From: Oscillospiraceae bacterium
GTDB taxonomy: Bacteria > Bacillota > Clostridia > Oscillospirales > Oscillospiraceae
Assembly (NCBI GenBank): GCA_031266955.1
Contig: JAISAA010000048.1
Location: 1-16,562, forward strand
Direction of reading: 5' to 3'
DNA length: 16,562 bases
Shown here piece after piece: positions 1 to 7,800 of this stretch. Below the pieces are notes generated by a model. It saw only the letters and a program-made list of their open reading frames with translations, was not told the origin of the DNA and made no database searches. The position numbers and the translations under genes are program-made. Position 1 is the first letter of the stretch. The number at the start of each line of letters is the position of its first letter.

Positions 1-1
1 C

Positions 2-1900
2 AGCACTATCGAAAACAACATCCAAACCGCGATAAACAGCGCGAAAAGTAGCGGTGCTGATACCGTTACCGTTACCGGCAGCAAAACCGGCGTGAGCGAC
101 GGCAACAGTCTTGAACTGACTATCCCGGAGGGCGTCAAAGTGCTGTGGCAAGCCGAATATGCCGACAACGGGCTTTTCACATCCGGCTTGATCAGTCTAT
201 CCGGCGCCGGCACATTTGAGGTGGGCGAAGGCGGCTCAATAAGCAGCTCGTCCAGCCGCAACAGCAACAGCATCAACATTTACTCCCTGAGTATCCATAT
301 CACTGTTACAGTCAGTGACGCGGGCAAGGTGCAAACGACCGGTGACTGCGCCATCTATACAAAAGGCACGGTATTAGTCACAGGCGGCGAGGTCAGCGCC
401 ACGAGTGGCACGGCCATTATCCCATCAGGTTCCACCGTTACGGTAAGCGGCGGCAGTGTCAGCGCTATGACTGGCAAAGCTATTGTCGCGAACCAAAATT
501 CCGCTGTAACGGTTATCGGCGGTCTTGTATTCGCCTATGGCAGTGACATCACCGGCATAGGCAATGTGATCCAATTGGGCGGCAACGCGTCGGACTTTAC
601 CGGCGCGAGCGGCACAGGCGTCATTATCGCGTGGAACCAAGGCGAGGACACGACGACGTACGTGTCCGGCACTACGACGGACATCACCCTTTCGCCCGCT
701 CCCGAGTCGCCCGATTCCGGCGCGACGGCGGTGTGGGCAACGCGGGAAGGCCAAAACGGCATCGCGTATGAAAACGGCGAGAACACAGGTTTTATCCCGC
801 TGGAGGTGACGGTGCTCGACCTCCGCGCGCTGGGCGAGCTTATCACGCAGGCGGGCGAAATTATAGTCGCCGCACCGGTGGGCGACGGCCACGGGCAGTA
901 CGCACAGGAAGATGTTGACGCTTTCGCGGCGGTAATCGCAGCGGCGAAGACCGTACATGATACACCTGTGGCAGACAACACGCAGATAGCGATAGATGAC
1001 GCAGAGGCAACATTACAGGCGGAGATTGAAACCTTTAACGAGGCAGTCATCATTGTTGACTTCTACGCTTTAGACACGAAGCTCGCCGAGGCAAAGGCAA
1101 TCAAGCTCGGGAATTACGTAACATCGACGTGTGACGCGCTGCAAGCCGCGATTTCAGATGCGGAAACAATGCGCAATACGCAGTACGTCACGCAAGAGGA
1201 GGTAAACGGCGCGCTTGACGCGCTGATCTCCGCGATAGACGGCCTCCGCCATATTTACATCCCGCCGCCCGAAAACAATAACAACAAAAACGACGACGCA
1301 GATGAACCGACGGAAACTCCGGAGAGGCCGGCGGCGACGCCCGGGGAAAACCCGTTCGACGACGTGGGGCAAAACGACTGGTTTTATGAGGACGTAATGT
1401 TCGCGTACAGCCGCGGACTGATGACCGGCACAAGCGCGAGAAAGTTCTCGCCGGACGCGCCGATGGCGCGCGGGATGATAGTCACGGTCCTGCACCGGCT
1501 GGAAGCTGAGCCCGCCGCGAGGGGCGCGACCACGTTCAGCGACGTCGCGGACGGGAAATATTACACCGGGGCCGTCGCGTGGGCGGAGGCCGAGGGCATA
1601 GTAGACGGCTACGGCAACGGACTGTTCGGCCCGGAGGACGATATAACGCGTCAAGACTTGGCGCTGCTCTTCCTGCGTTACGCAAGGTACAAGGGCCTGA
1701 CGCTCCCAGAGATACGCGCATACGCGGACTTTGCCGACGACAAAGACGTCTCGGAGTATGCGCGAACGGCGGCCCGGACGCTGTACAAAGCGGGAATCAT
1801 CTCCGGCAAGCCGGGCAGCAGGCTCGACCCGAAAGGCACGGCGACACGAGCCGAGGTCGCGGCGATGCTGCGCCGGTTCCTCGAATCGGTGCAGCAATAG
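2..1900 (+). CDS. Cell-surface protein with three C-terminal S-layer homology (SLH) domains, 5' truncated
   Basis: The reading frame is open from the left edge, so the true start and any signal peptide lie outside; the GTG at 92 is not a convincing start. The visible part has three regions. About 365-545 encodes beta-strand-rich repeats of roughly 21-23 residues with the pattern VTGGEVSATSGTAI / VSGGSVSAMTGKAI, suggestive of a beta-helix or adhesin stalk. About 820-1245 encodes two helical repeats resembling FIVAR modules (for example TQEEVNGALDALISAIDGL). After a Pro/Asn/Asp linker, 1345-1890 encodes three SLH domains (FDDVGQNDWFYEDVMFAY; FSDVADGKYYTGAVAWA; FADDKDVSEYARTAARTLY), each followed by a TRAE-, TRQD- or ARGM-like helix. 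SLH triplets bind secondary cell-wall polymer and anchor proteins to the envelope. The specific role, adhesion or carbohydrate binding, is unknown. Confidence 0.9.
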   Translation, partial: STIENNIQTAINSAKSSGADTVTVTGSKTGVSDGNSLELTIPEGVKVLWQAEYADNGLFTSGLISLSGAGTFEVGEGGSISSSSSRNSNSINIYSLSIHITVTVSDAGKVQTTGDCAIYTKGTVLVTGGEVSATSGTAIIPSGSTVTVSGGSVSAMTGKAIVANQNSAVTVIGGLVFAYGSDITGIGNVIQLGGNASDFTGASGTGVIIAWNQGEDTTTYVSGTTTDITLSPAPESPDSGATAVWATREGQNGIAYENGENTGFIPLEVTVLDLRALGELITQAGEIIVAAPVGDGHGQYAQEDVDAFAAVIAAAKTVHDTPVADNTQIAIDDAEATLQAEIETFNEAVIIVDFYALDTKLAEAKAIKLGNYVTSTCDALQAAISDAETMRNTQYVTQEEVNGALDALISAIDGLRHIYIPPPENNNNKNDDADEPTETPERPAATPGENPFDDVGQNDWFYEDVMFAYSRGLMTGTSARKFSPDAPMARGMIVTVLHRLEAEPAARGATTFSDVADGKYYTGAVAWAEAEGIVDGYGNGLFGPEDDITRQDLALLFLRYARYKGLTLPEIRAYADFADDKDVSEYARTAARTLYKAGIISGKPGSRLDPKGTATRAEVAAMLRRFLESVQQ

Positions 1901-1917
1901 CTGAACAAGCGACCGGA

Positions 1918-1963
1918 AAAAGCCTCGGAAAGATTTGAGGCAAGCAATCTTTCCGGGGCTTTT
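1918..1963 (+). terminator. Rho-independent terminator after the SLH gene
   Basis: An 18-nt arm (1918-1935) pairs with 1946-1963 around a 10-nt loop, with a single G-U-type mismatch. The right arm ends in a TTTT run. It lies 17 bp after the TAG stop and insulates the downstream metY promoter. The A-rich left flank means it could also work weakly in the other direction. Confidence 0.9.
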
Positions 1964-2035
1964 CGCGCTGCGTCTGCGCGGAGATCGATTTTAGAAGGTT
2001 GAAAATTGATTTTCGTGCAAATTATAAACCCGCGC

Positions 2036-2064
2036 TTGTCAGCGCCTGCGCTATGGAGTATAAT
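2036..2064 (+). promoter_or_regulatory. Sigma-A-type promoter of metY
   Basis: TTGTCA (2036-2041), a 17-bp spacer and a perfect TATAAT (2059-2064) predict transcription from about 2071 and a leader of about 78 nt. I see no S-box (SAM riboswitch) or T-box signature in that leader. The promoter lies downstream of an in-frame ATG at 1999, which argues against that earlier start. Confidence 0.75.
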
Positions 2065-2148
2065 CAAAATATATTATTTATAAAGTTTCCGCGCCGGAAA
2101 CCCGCGGGCGGAAAACCGGTCAATATACCGAAAGGAAGTACGAAAACA

Positions 2149-3435
2149 ATGGAAATGTCAAATTACAAATTCGAGACGCTGCAATTACACGCGGGGCAGG
2201 AATCGCCCGACCCGGCGACGGACGCGCGCGCCGTGCCCATCTACCAGACGTCGAGCTATGTCTTCCCCAGCTCCGAATCCGCCGCCGCGCGCTTCGCGCT
2301 CACGGAGTCCGGCAACATCTACACGCGGCTGATGAACCCGACGAACGACGTGTTCGAGAAGCGCATGGCGGCGCTCGAGGGCGGCGCCGGCGCGCTTGCG
2401 ACGGCTTCCGGGGCGGCCGCCGTCGCGTATGCCGTGCAGAACATAGCGCGCGCGGGCGACCACATCATAACGGACAAGTTCATCTACGGCGGCACGTACA
2501 ACCTCTTCGCGAACACGCTGCGCGACTACGGCATAGAGACCACGTTCCTCGACGCCTCCGACCTCGGCGCCATAGAGGCCGCGTTCCGCCCGAACACAAA
2601 GCTCGTGTTTATAGAATCGCTCGGGAACCCGAACTCGACCGTCGTGGACATAGGCGCGATAGCGTCCCTCGCTCACTCGCGCGGCGTGCCGCTGCTCATA
2701 GACAACACGTTCGCCACGCCGTATCTGCTGCGACCGATAGAGCACGGCGCCGACGTCGTCATACATTCCGCGACGAAGTTCATAGGCGGCCACGGCACGT
2801 CGATCGGCGGCGTTATAGTGGACGGCGGCAAATTCGACTGGGCGGCAAGCGGCAAATTCCCGGGGCTCAGCGAACCCAACCCGAGCTACCACGGCGTAGT
2901 GTTCACCGAGGCCGTCGGGGCTCTCGCGTACATAATCAAGGCGCGCGTGACGCTAATGCGCGACACGGGCGCGTGCCTCGCGCCGCTCAACGCGTTTTTG
3001 TTCCTGCAAGGACTCGAGACGCTGTCGCTGCGCGTGGAGCGGCACGTGGAAAACGCGCTGCGCGTAGTGGACTACCTAAAGGGCCACCCGTCCGTCGCGC
3101 AGGTGAACCACCCGAGCCTGCCGTCGCGCCGCGACAACGCGCTGTACAAAAAGTATTTCCCCGCCGGCGCGGGCTCGATATTCACGTTTGAGCTCAAAGG
3201 CACGGCGGAGCAGGCGAAGCGCTTCACGGAGAGCTTAGAGCTGTTCTCCCTGCTCGCCAATGTTGCCGACGTAAAAAGCCTCGTCATCCATCCCGCCTCG
3301 ACGACGCATTCGCAAATGTCCCCCGAGGAGCTTTTAGATTCCGGCATCACCCCGTCCACAGTGCGCCTGTCCATCGGCACAGAGCACATAGACGACATAA
3401 TAGCCGATCTCGAACAGGCGTTCGGAAAAATATAG
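2149..3435 (+). CDS. metY: O-acetylhomoserine sulfhydrylase (Cys/Met-metabolism PLP enzyme)
   Basis: A 428-residue cytoplasmic enzyme expected to convert O-acetyl-L-homoserine plus sulfide to L-homocysteine and acetate, the direct sulfhydrylation route to methionine. The N terminus (KFETLQLHAGQ...AVPIYQTSSYVF), the YTRLMNPT motif and the PLP-lysine motif HSATKFIGGHGTSIGG (Lys210) are family hallmarks. The C-terminal block (HSQMSPEELLDSGI, then VRLSIGTEHIDDI) is typical, and the length matches the family. The start at 2149 is chosen because AGGAAG lies 10 nt upstream; the in-frame ATG at 1999 precedes the promoter, and a second ATG at 2155 sits farther from the ribosome site. A cystathionine gamma-synthase or methionine gamma-lyase is the main alternative, but the length and motifs favour MetY. 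A homocysteine methyltransferase gene at 5621 would use its product. Confidence 0.93.
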   Translation: MEMSNYKFETLQLHAGQESPDPATDARAVPIYQTSSYVFPSSESAAARFALTESGNIYTRLMNPTNDVFEKRMAALEGGAGALATASGAAAVAYAVQNIARAGDHIITDKFIYGGTYNLFANTLRDYGIETTFLDASDLGAIEAAFRPNTKLVFIESLGNPNSTVVDIGAIASLAHSRGVPLLIDNTFATPYLLRPIEHGADVVIHSATKFIGGHGTSIGGVIVDGGKFDWAASGKFPGLSEPNPSYHGVVFTEAVGALAYIIKARVTLMRDTGACLAPLNAFLFLQGLETLSLRVERHVENALRVVDYLKGHPSVAQVNHPSLPSRRDNALYKKYFPAGAGSIFTFELKGTAEQAKRFTESLELFSLLANVADVKSLVIHPASTTHSQMSPEELLDSGITPSTVRLSIGTEHIDDIIADLEQAFGKI

Positions 3436-3480
3436 AGCGGCATAGTACGCATCCCCCGAGAAGATGAAAGCGAGAGCACT

Positions 3481-4071
3481 ATGAAAAAACCGTTTGTAAT
3501 CAGCATTTCAGGTATATCGGGCAGTGGAAAAACCACCGTAGCGGAAGCGTTAAAAAATCAACTTACAAATGCGGATATAATTTATTTTGACAGTTTTCCG
3601 GGCGATTTACTCGGCGTAGATTATTGCGAATGGTCGGAGTCCGGCGCGGATTGCAATGACTGGAAGCTTGCGCCGATAGTCGAAGAAGTTGAGCGGTATA
3701 TTTCAAAACCGCTGGATTATATCATTCTTGATTATCCGTTCGGCAAGGCGCACCGTGATGTGCGCGGATATTTGGACTTTTCTGTTTGGATAGATACACC
3801 GCTCGACGTATCTCTTGCGCGTCGTATTCTGCGCGATTTTACACGCCGCTCGGAAACCCGGCGCAAATTAAACAGGAATCCGGCGGAAGAAGCGTCGTCA
3901 TATCTTGATTTTTATCTTGTGCGGCACAGAGCTACATATTTAAGGCATATCGAAACGATTAAGCCATTCACCGACCTTACAGCGGACGGCACAAAACCGC
4001 CGGAAGAAATTGCGGACAAAATAATCGCGCGCATAGCGGAAATCGAAAGCTCAAAGCAAGCGCAAGCCTGA
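3481..4071 (+). CDS. P-loop kinase of the uridine-kinase / nucleoside-kinase type, function unknown
   Basis: This encodes 196 residues starting with a Walker A loop, GISGSGKTT (Lys17), directly after the first beta strand. A Walker-B-like strand follows (DYIILDYPFGK, near residues 78-88), then VWIDTPLDVSLARRILRDFTRR, which resembles the specificity and lid segment of uridine kinases. The architecture is that of a small phosphotransferase acting on a nucleoside or similar small molecule; the substrate cannot be read from the sequence. It starts 45 bp after metY with only a weak purine-rich ribosome site (GAAAGCGAGAG), so read-through from metY is plausible. Its base composition is clearly more AT-rich than its neighbours, with many AAA, TTT and TAT codons, which may indicate separate acquisition. 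Confidence 0.8.
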   Translation: MKKPFVISISGISGSGKTTVAEALKNQLTNADIIYFDSFPGDLLGVDYCEWSESGADCNDWKLAPIVEEVERYISKPLDYIILDYPFGKAHRDVRGYLDFSVWIDTPLDVSLARRILRDFTRRSETRRKLNRNPAEEASSYLDFYLVRHRATYLRHIETIKPFTDLTADGTKPPEEIADKIIARIAEIESSKQAQA

Positions 4072-4121
4072 TCTGATTTGAAAACCTGCAAGGATACGGC
4101 TTCTCGAACCGAAAAGCTTTA

Positions 4122-4150
4122 TTGACTTTTCGCCCCCCGTATGTCACAAT
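4122..4150 (+). promoter_or_regulatory. Probable promoter of the cupin gene
   Basis: TTGACT (4122-4127), a 17-bp spacer and CACAAT (4145-4150) form a moderate sigma-A-type promoter with predicted start near 4157, about 45 nt ahead of the cupin start codon. The -35 box is strong and the -10 box matches at four of six positions. Confidence 0.5.
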
Positions 4151-4201
4151 ACGGTAAAGCCGGATTCATTCCGGAAACTTATATGAAGGAGCGCGAAAAA
4201 A

Positions 4202-4765
4202 ATGAGCGAACGTAAATATGAAAAGCTTGTCTATCAATTCACCCCGGAGTACAACGAGGCCGCCGCCGAGGGCGTCGGGACAGACTTCGTCTACTCCCCG
4301 CAGGCGTATTTCCGCGGCGCGTCGCAGATACCGGGCGCGAAGTACAACGTCGGCTTCCAGATCGTCGTAAAGCCGTATTTCCTCGACAGGATGCCGCACC
4401 GCCACGAGGTGGACGAATATCTGATCTTCCTCGGCGGCACGTTCCCCAACGTATTTGAATTCGACGCGGAAATTTCGCTGTGCATCGGCGAGGAGATGGA
4501 GGAGTACATAATAACTCAGCCGACGATAGTCAGAATTCCCGCGAACGTGGTTCACTGTCCATTGAATTTCAAGCGCGTCGATAAGCCGATATTCTTTCAG
4601 GCGGCGTGTATGCAGGGGATGTTCGGCGGCGTATACGGCGACGGGGAGCAGAAATTCGAGATGTATTACAACGGCCCCGGACAGTGCATCTACGACAAGG
4701 ACAAAAAATGCGATTCCTGCCGCAAATGCCTGCGCGGAGAATGGAACGCGCCGGAGCCGAAATAG
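4202..4765 (+). CDS. Cupin-fold protein with C-terminal four-cysteine cluster
   Basis: A 187-residue soluble protein with no signal peptide. It has both cupin motifs: motif 1 is PHRHEVDEYLIFLGG, with His66, His68 and Glu72 as likely metal ligands. Motif 2 is IPANVVHCPLNF, with His118, matching the P-x-G-x2-H-x3-N pattern except for Asn in place of Gly. This implies a metal-binding double-stranded beta barrel. After the cupin core comes a Cys-rich tail, C162-x7-C170-x2-C173-x2-C176, that could bind zinc or an iron-sulfur cluster. The start is supported by AAGGAG 10 nt upstream. It ends 24 bp from the convergent kinase gene at 4790. Enzyme, sugar-binding and sensor roles are all possible; no pathway is implied by its neighbours. 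Confidence 0.82.
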   Translation: MSERKYEKLVYQFTPEYNEAAAEGVGTDFVYSPQAYFRGASQIPGAKYNVGFQIVVKPYFLDRMPHRHEVDEYLIFLGGTFPNVFEFDAEISLCIGEEMEEYIITQPTIVRIPANVVHCPLNFKRVDKPIFFQAACMQGMFGGVYGDGEQKFEMYYNGPGQCIYDKDKKCDSCRKCLRGEWNAPEPK

Positions 4766-4789
4766 CGCCGTCGCCGCCGGCGGGGCGGC

Positions 4790-5410
4790 CTACTCCGCGA
4801 AGCCCCTTGCCCGAAGCAGCTCTTTGATGACGGCCACGGAGCCGTCTATCCCCGCGAACGAGGAATTTATCGCGATGTCGAAATTCTCCTTCGCGCCCCA
4901 GATAAGGTTCGTGTAGTATTTATAGTAGCCGCCGCGGGCCTTGTCGGCCTTGCGGACGGCGGCCTCGGAGTTCTTTTCCGCCAGGCCGTAGCTCTCCACA
5001 GCCCGCCGCGCGCGGTCCTCCAGATCGGCGTAGATGAAGACGCGCACGAGATTCTTCCGTTCCCGCAGTATATAGTCGGCGCACCGGCCGAGAATGACGC
5101 AGCTTCCGCGCGCGGCGAGCTCACGTATGACCTCCGACTGGGCGATGAACATTTTATCGCTCGTCGGAGTGTCGTAATATACGAGTGATTCCGCGTTCGC
5201 GAACGCGGAAAGCTGAAGATTGAACAGCACGCCGCCGGCCTTTTCCTCGCTCTGTTCGATGAAGCCGGCGGAAAGCCCGCTTTTTTCAGCCGTCAGCTTT
5301 ATTATGGACTTGTCGTAACAGCCGAGCCCGAGCTCTCCCGCCAATTTGTTCGCTATGTCCCGGCCCCCGCTTCCGTACTCGCGGCTTATCGCGACAAAAA
5401 AATCATTCAT
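4790..5410 (-). CDS. Cytidylate kinase-like family protein
   Basis: A 206-residue cytoplasmic protein of the cytidylate-kinase-2-like family common in Clostridia. The N terminus VAISREYGSGGRDIANKLA is the characteristic P-loop variant, with GSGGR in place of the usual GKS/T. GLGCYDKSIIKLTAEKSG, VILGRCADYIL and the C-terminal NFDIAINSSFAGIDGSV are further family features. It probably transfers phosphate to a nucleotide or small molecule, but the in vivo substrate of this subfamily is uncertain; it is shorter than and distinct from housekeeping Cmk. The start at 5410 is chosen because GGAGG (5425-5421) lies 10 nt upstream. An in-frame ATG at 5455 would place that ribosome site and the upstream repeats inside the gene. 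Confidence 0.88.
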   Translation of the reverse strand: MNDFFVAISREYGSGGRDIANKLAGELGLGCYDKSIIKLTAEKSGLSAGFIEQSEEKAGGVLFNLQLSAFANAESLVYYDTPTSDKMFIAQSEVIRELAARGSCVILGRCADYILRERKNLVRVFIYADLEDRARRAVESYGLAEKNSEAAVRKADKARGGYYKYYTNLIWGAKENFDIAINSSFAGIDGSVAVIKELLRARGFAE

Positions 5411-5425
5411 TTTCGCTATACCTCC

Positions 5426-5467
5426 AAAAATTATATTGCAAAAATTATATTGCAAAAATTATATTGC
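5426..5467. repeat. Three perfect 14-bp tandem repeats upstream of the cytidylate-kinase-like gene
   Basis: The unit AAAAATTATATTGC on the plus strand occurs three times without mismatch at 5426-5439, 5440-5453 and 5454-5467. Read in the direction of the minus-strand gene, each unit contains a TATAAT hexamer, and the array ends immediately upstream of its GGAGG ribosome site. It is therefore likely to overlap the promoter and 5' leader. Possible -35 partners (TTGCAA, TTGGCA) exist, but only with shortened spacers of 13-15 bp, so the active start point cannot be fixed. Confidence 0.9.
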
Positions 5468-5549
5468 CAAGTCGAATTGCAAATTAAATCTAATGCGTCC
5501 CCCATTGTAGCATATGCGGACGCAAAAGACAAAATATTTTTGAAAAGCC

Positions 5550-5578
5550 TTTACTTATCCGCCGCGTTGCATTATCAT
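5550..5578 (+). promoter_or_regulatory. Probable promoter of the homocysteine methyltransferase operon
   Basis: TTTACT (5550-5555), a 17-bp spacer and TATCAT (5573-5578) predict transcription from about 5585, some 35 nt before the start codon. The match is moderate. It diverges from the repeat-containing minus-strand promoter region. Confidence 0.5.
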
Positions 5579-5620
5579 TGATATTAAGACCAGAGCTGAA
5601 ATCTGGAAGGAGCTGAGATT

Positions 5621-6475
5621 ATGCCGAGCCTTGAAGCACTGTTAAGCCGCCGCCGCACCGTTTTTTTTGACGGCGCTATGGGGACTATGCTCCAGCGCGC
5701 CGGGCTTTTGCCGGGCGAGCGCAGCGATATGATGAATATACGCGCGCCGGAGGCGGTTTTTGAAATACACCGCGCGTATGTGGACGCCGGTAGCGATATC
5801 ATCCTGACGAACACGTTAGGCGCCAACGCGCACGCGCTGTCCGAAAGCGGGCACAGCCCAAAGGACGTTATAGAAGCCGCCGTAGCGTCGGCCCGTCGCG
5901 CCGCCAATGGCCGCGCGCTCGTCGCGCTCGACGTCGGACCCGTAGGCGAGCTTATGGAGCCCCACGGCGCGCTGACGCCCGAGGACGCGTACAAGCTTTT
6001 CAGGGAACAGATCGAAGCCGGCGCGTCCGCCGGCGCGGAGCTCGTCGCCGTTGAGACGATGAGCGATTTGGACGAGCTGTCCGCCGCTGTAACGGCCTCG
6101 CGCGACGCGTGCGCGCTGCCGGTGCTCGCGATGATGACGTTCGGGAGCTCGGGGCGCACGTATACGGGCGTGGCTCCGGCGGATTTCGTCCGGCGCGCGG
6201 AGGCGCTCGGCGTCGCGGCGCTCGGTATAAACTGCTCTTTAGAGCCGCGCTCGTCGCTTCCCGTATTCCGGGAGCTCGCGGCTATCTCCAAAACGCCGCT
6301 TATCGCCAAGCTCAACGCCGGGCTGCCGGATTCCGACGGGCGCTACGGGCTGACTCCGGAGGAGTTCGCCGGGCAAATGCTCGAATACAAGGCTCTCGGC
6401 GTCCGAATCGCCGGCGCGTGCTGCGGCAGCACGCCTGAGTTTATCCGCGCGCTCGTCTCCGCGTTCGCGGACTGA
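5621..6475 (+). CDS. Stand-alone homocysteine S-methyltransferase domain protein
   Basis: A 284-residue protein matching the zinc-dependent homocysteine methyltransferase domain at the N terminus of MetH (also BHMT and MmuM). FFDGAMGTMLQ opens the TIM barrel; DIILTNTLGANA and VALDVGPVGELMEP follow. The zinc ligands are visible as GINCS (Cys205) and GACCGS (Cys267, Cys268). Cobalamin-binding and folate domains are absent, so it either works with separate methyl-donor proteins or uses another donor such as an S-methyl compound. AAGGAG about 8 nt upstream supports the start. It is probably first in an operon with the three genes downstream. Together with metY at 2149 it suggests methionine synthesis from homocysteine. 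MmuM or a corrinoid-protein-partnered methyltransferase are alternatives. Confidence 0.9.
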   Translation: MPSLEALLSRRRTVFFDGAMGTMLQRAGLLPGERSDMMNIRAPEAVFEIHRAYVDAGSDIILTNTLGANAHALSESGHSPKDVIEAAVASARRAANGRALVALDVGPVGELMEPHGALTPEDAYKLFREQIEAGASAGAELVAVETMSDLDELSAAVTASRDACALPVLAMMTFGSSGRTYTGVAPADFVRRAEALGVAALGINCSLEPRSSLPVFRELAAISKTPLIAKLNAGLPDSDGRYGLTPEEFAGQMLEYKALGVRIAGACCGSTPEFIRALVSAFAD

Positions 6476-6539
6476 CGCGCAATTTTGAATTAACCCGCGC
6501 CGTAGGCGCGCAATTATAATGAAGGAGCGGTCAAGCCAT

Positions 6540-7781
6540 ATGGACGGCAATATTTTTCGCCCGGCGGATATTCTTTTACCGAAAAATATAAATTTGCAAA
6601 ACTGGGCGGTCATAGCCTGTGACCAATATTCCTCGGAGCGCGAATATTGGACGCGCGCCGATCTTCTCATCGGTTCCTCGCCGTCCACGCTGCGTATGAT
6701 GATCCCGGAGGCGTATCTGACCGCCCCGAATTTAGCGGCGCGCGAGCGCGCCGCCGGTCTCGCCGCCGACGCGTATCTCGAAAGCGGCATTTTCCGCGAA
6801 TACCCGAACTGCTTCGTATATGTAGAGCGCACGCTGCGCGACGGGCGCGTCCGTCGCGGGCTCGTCGGGGCGCTCGATTTGGAAGCCTACGGCTACTCCG
6901 GCGCCGGCTCGCCGATACGCGCGACGGAGGAGACCGTGCCCGAGCGGCTGCCCCCGCGCGCGCGCGCGCGAAAAAGCTCGCCGCTGGAGCTGACGCACAT
7001 AATGGCGTTTATCGACGACGAGGCGAGAGCGATCATAGAGCCTCTCGCGGACTCGGCGCTGCCCGAGCTATACGACTTTAAGCTTATGGAAAACAGCGGT
7101 AGCCTGCGCGGCTTTCTCGTCGGAAGCGTCACGGCGCGGGAGCTCTCCGACGCCGTTTCCGCTCTGCCCGGCGGAATAAAAATCGGCGACGGAAACCATT
7201 CGCTCGCCGCCGCCAAGCTGCTTTGGGAGGAAATAAAGCCGGCGCTTTCAGAGCGCGAGCGCGAGACCTGTCCCGCCCGCTTCGCTCTCGCGGAGCTCTG
7301 CAACGTCTACGGCGACGCGATAGATTTTCACCCCATCCACCGCGCGGTTTTCGGCGTCAAAACGGAGCATTTTATCGACGGCCTCGCCGCCGCGATATCG
7401 GGAAACGGGCGCCACACGGTAAAATGCCTGTCGGCGGAGATCGACGCGACGCGCGTGCAGCGCATATCGGAAAAAGAGCTTCGCGCCGGGGATATGCCGA
7501 TCGGGGAGCTTATCGCCGCCGTCCAGCGGTATATCGACGATTATTTCAAAGGCACAAAAAAGCGGCTGGGCTTCAGGGCCGATTATATACACGGGGAGGC
7601 GTCGCTGCGCTCCGTCGTCGCCGCGCCGGACTGCGTCGGGATAGAACTTCCCGCGATGGAAAAGTCCGAGCTGTTCCGCGCGCTGCGCGGCGGCGGCGAC
7701 GGCGTCCTGCCCCGCAAAAGCTTTTCCATCGGCGAGGCCTGGGACAAGCGCTTTTATATGGAATGCAGAAGAATAAAATGA
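6540..7781 (+). CDS. DUF1015 family protein
   Basis: This encodes 413 residues. The N terminus (FRPADILLPKNINLQNWAVI then CDQYSSEREYW) and the GDGNHSLAAAKLLWE and FHPIHRAVF segments are typical of the DUF1015 family, which has no firmly established biochemical role known to me. The conserved GDGNHS motif and acidic residues hint at an enzymatic site. The start at 6540 is preferred because AAGGAG lies just upstream at 6522-6527; an in-frame ATG at 6519 would contain that site. It follows the methyltransferase gene by 64 bp and precedes rpiB by 19 bp, suggesting cotranscription. A TATAAT hexamer at 6515-6520 lacks a convincing -35 box. Confidence 0.88.
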   Translation: MDGNIFRPADILLPKNINLQNWAVIACDQYSSEREYWTRADLLIGSSPSTLRMMIPEAYLTAPNLAARERAAGLAADAYLESGIFREYPNCFVYVERTLRDGRVRRGLVGALDLEAYGYSGAGSPIRATEETVPERLPPRARARKSSPLELTHIMAFIDDEARAIIEPLADSALPELYDFKLMENSGSLRGFLVGSVTARELSDAVSALPGGIKIGDGNHSLAAAKLLWEEIKPALSERERETCPARFALAELCNVYGDAIDFHPIHRAVFGVKTEHFIDGLAAAISGNGRHTVKCLSAEIDATRVQRISEKELRAGDMPIGELIAAVQRYIDDYFKGTKKRLGFRADYIHGEASLRSVVAAPDCVGIELPAMEKSELFRALRGGGDGVLPRKSFSIGEAWDKRFYMECRRIK

Positions 7782-7800
7782 AAACGGGAGAAATTTTTCT

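Noticed and set aside
1999..2148. In-frame N-terminal extension of metY from ATG 1999
   Set aside because: It begins upstream of a strong promoter (2036-2064), has no ribosome site, and translates to sequence unlike the family's N terminus; AGGAAG supports 2149.
5426..5467. CRISPR-like repeat array
   Set aside because: The 14-bp units are directly adjacent with no spacers and no cas genes are present.
6496..6510. GC hairpin CGCGCC-GTA-GGCGCG between the methyltransferase and DUF1015 genes as a terminator
   Set aside because: The stem is only 6 bp and is followed by CAATTATAA, not a T-run. The genes appear cotranscribed.
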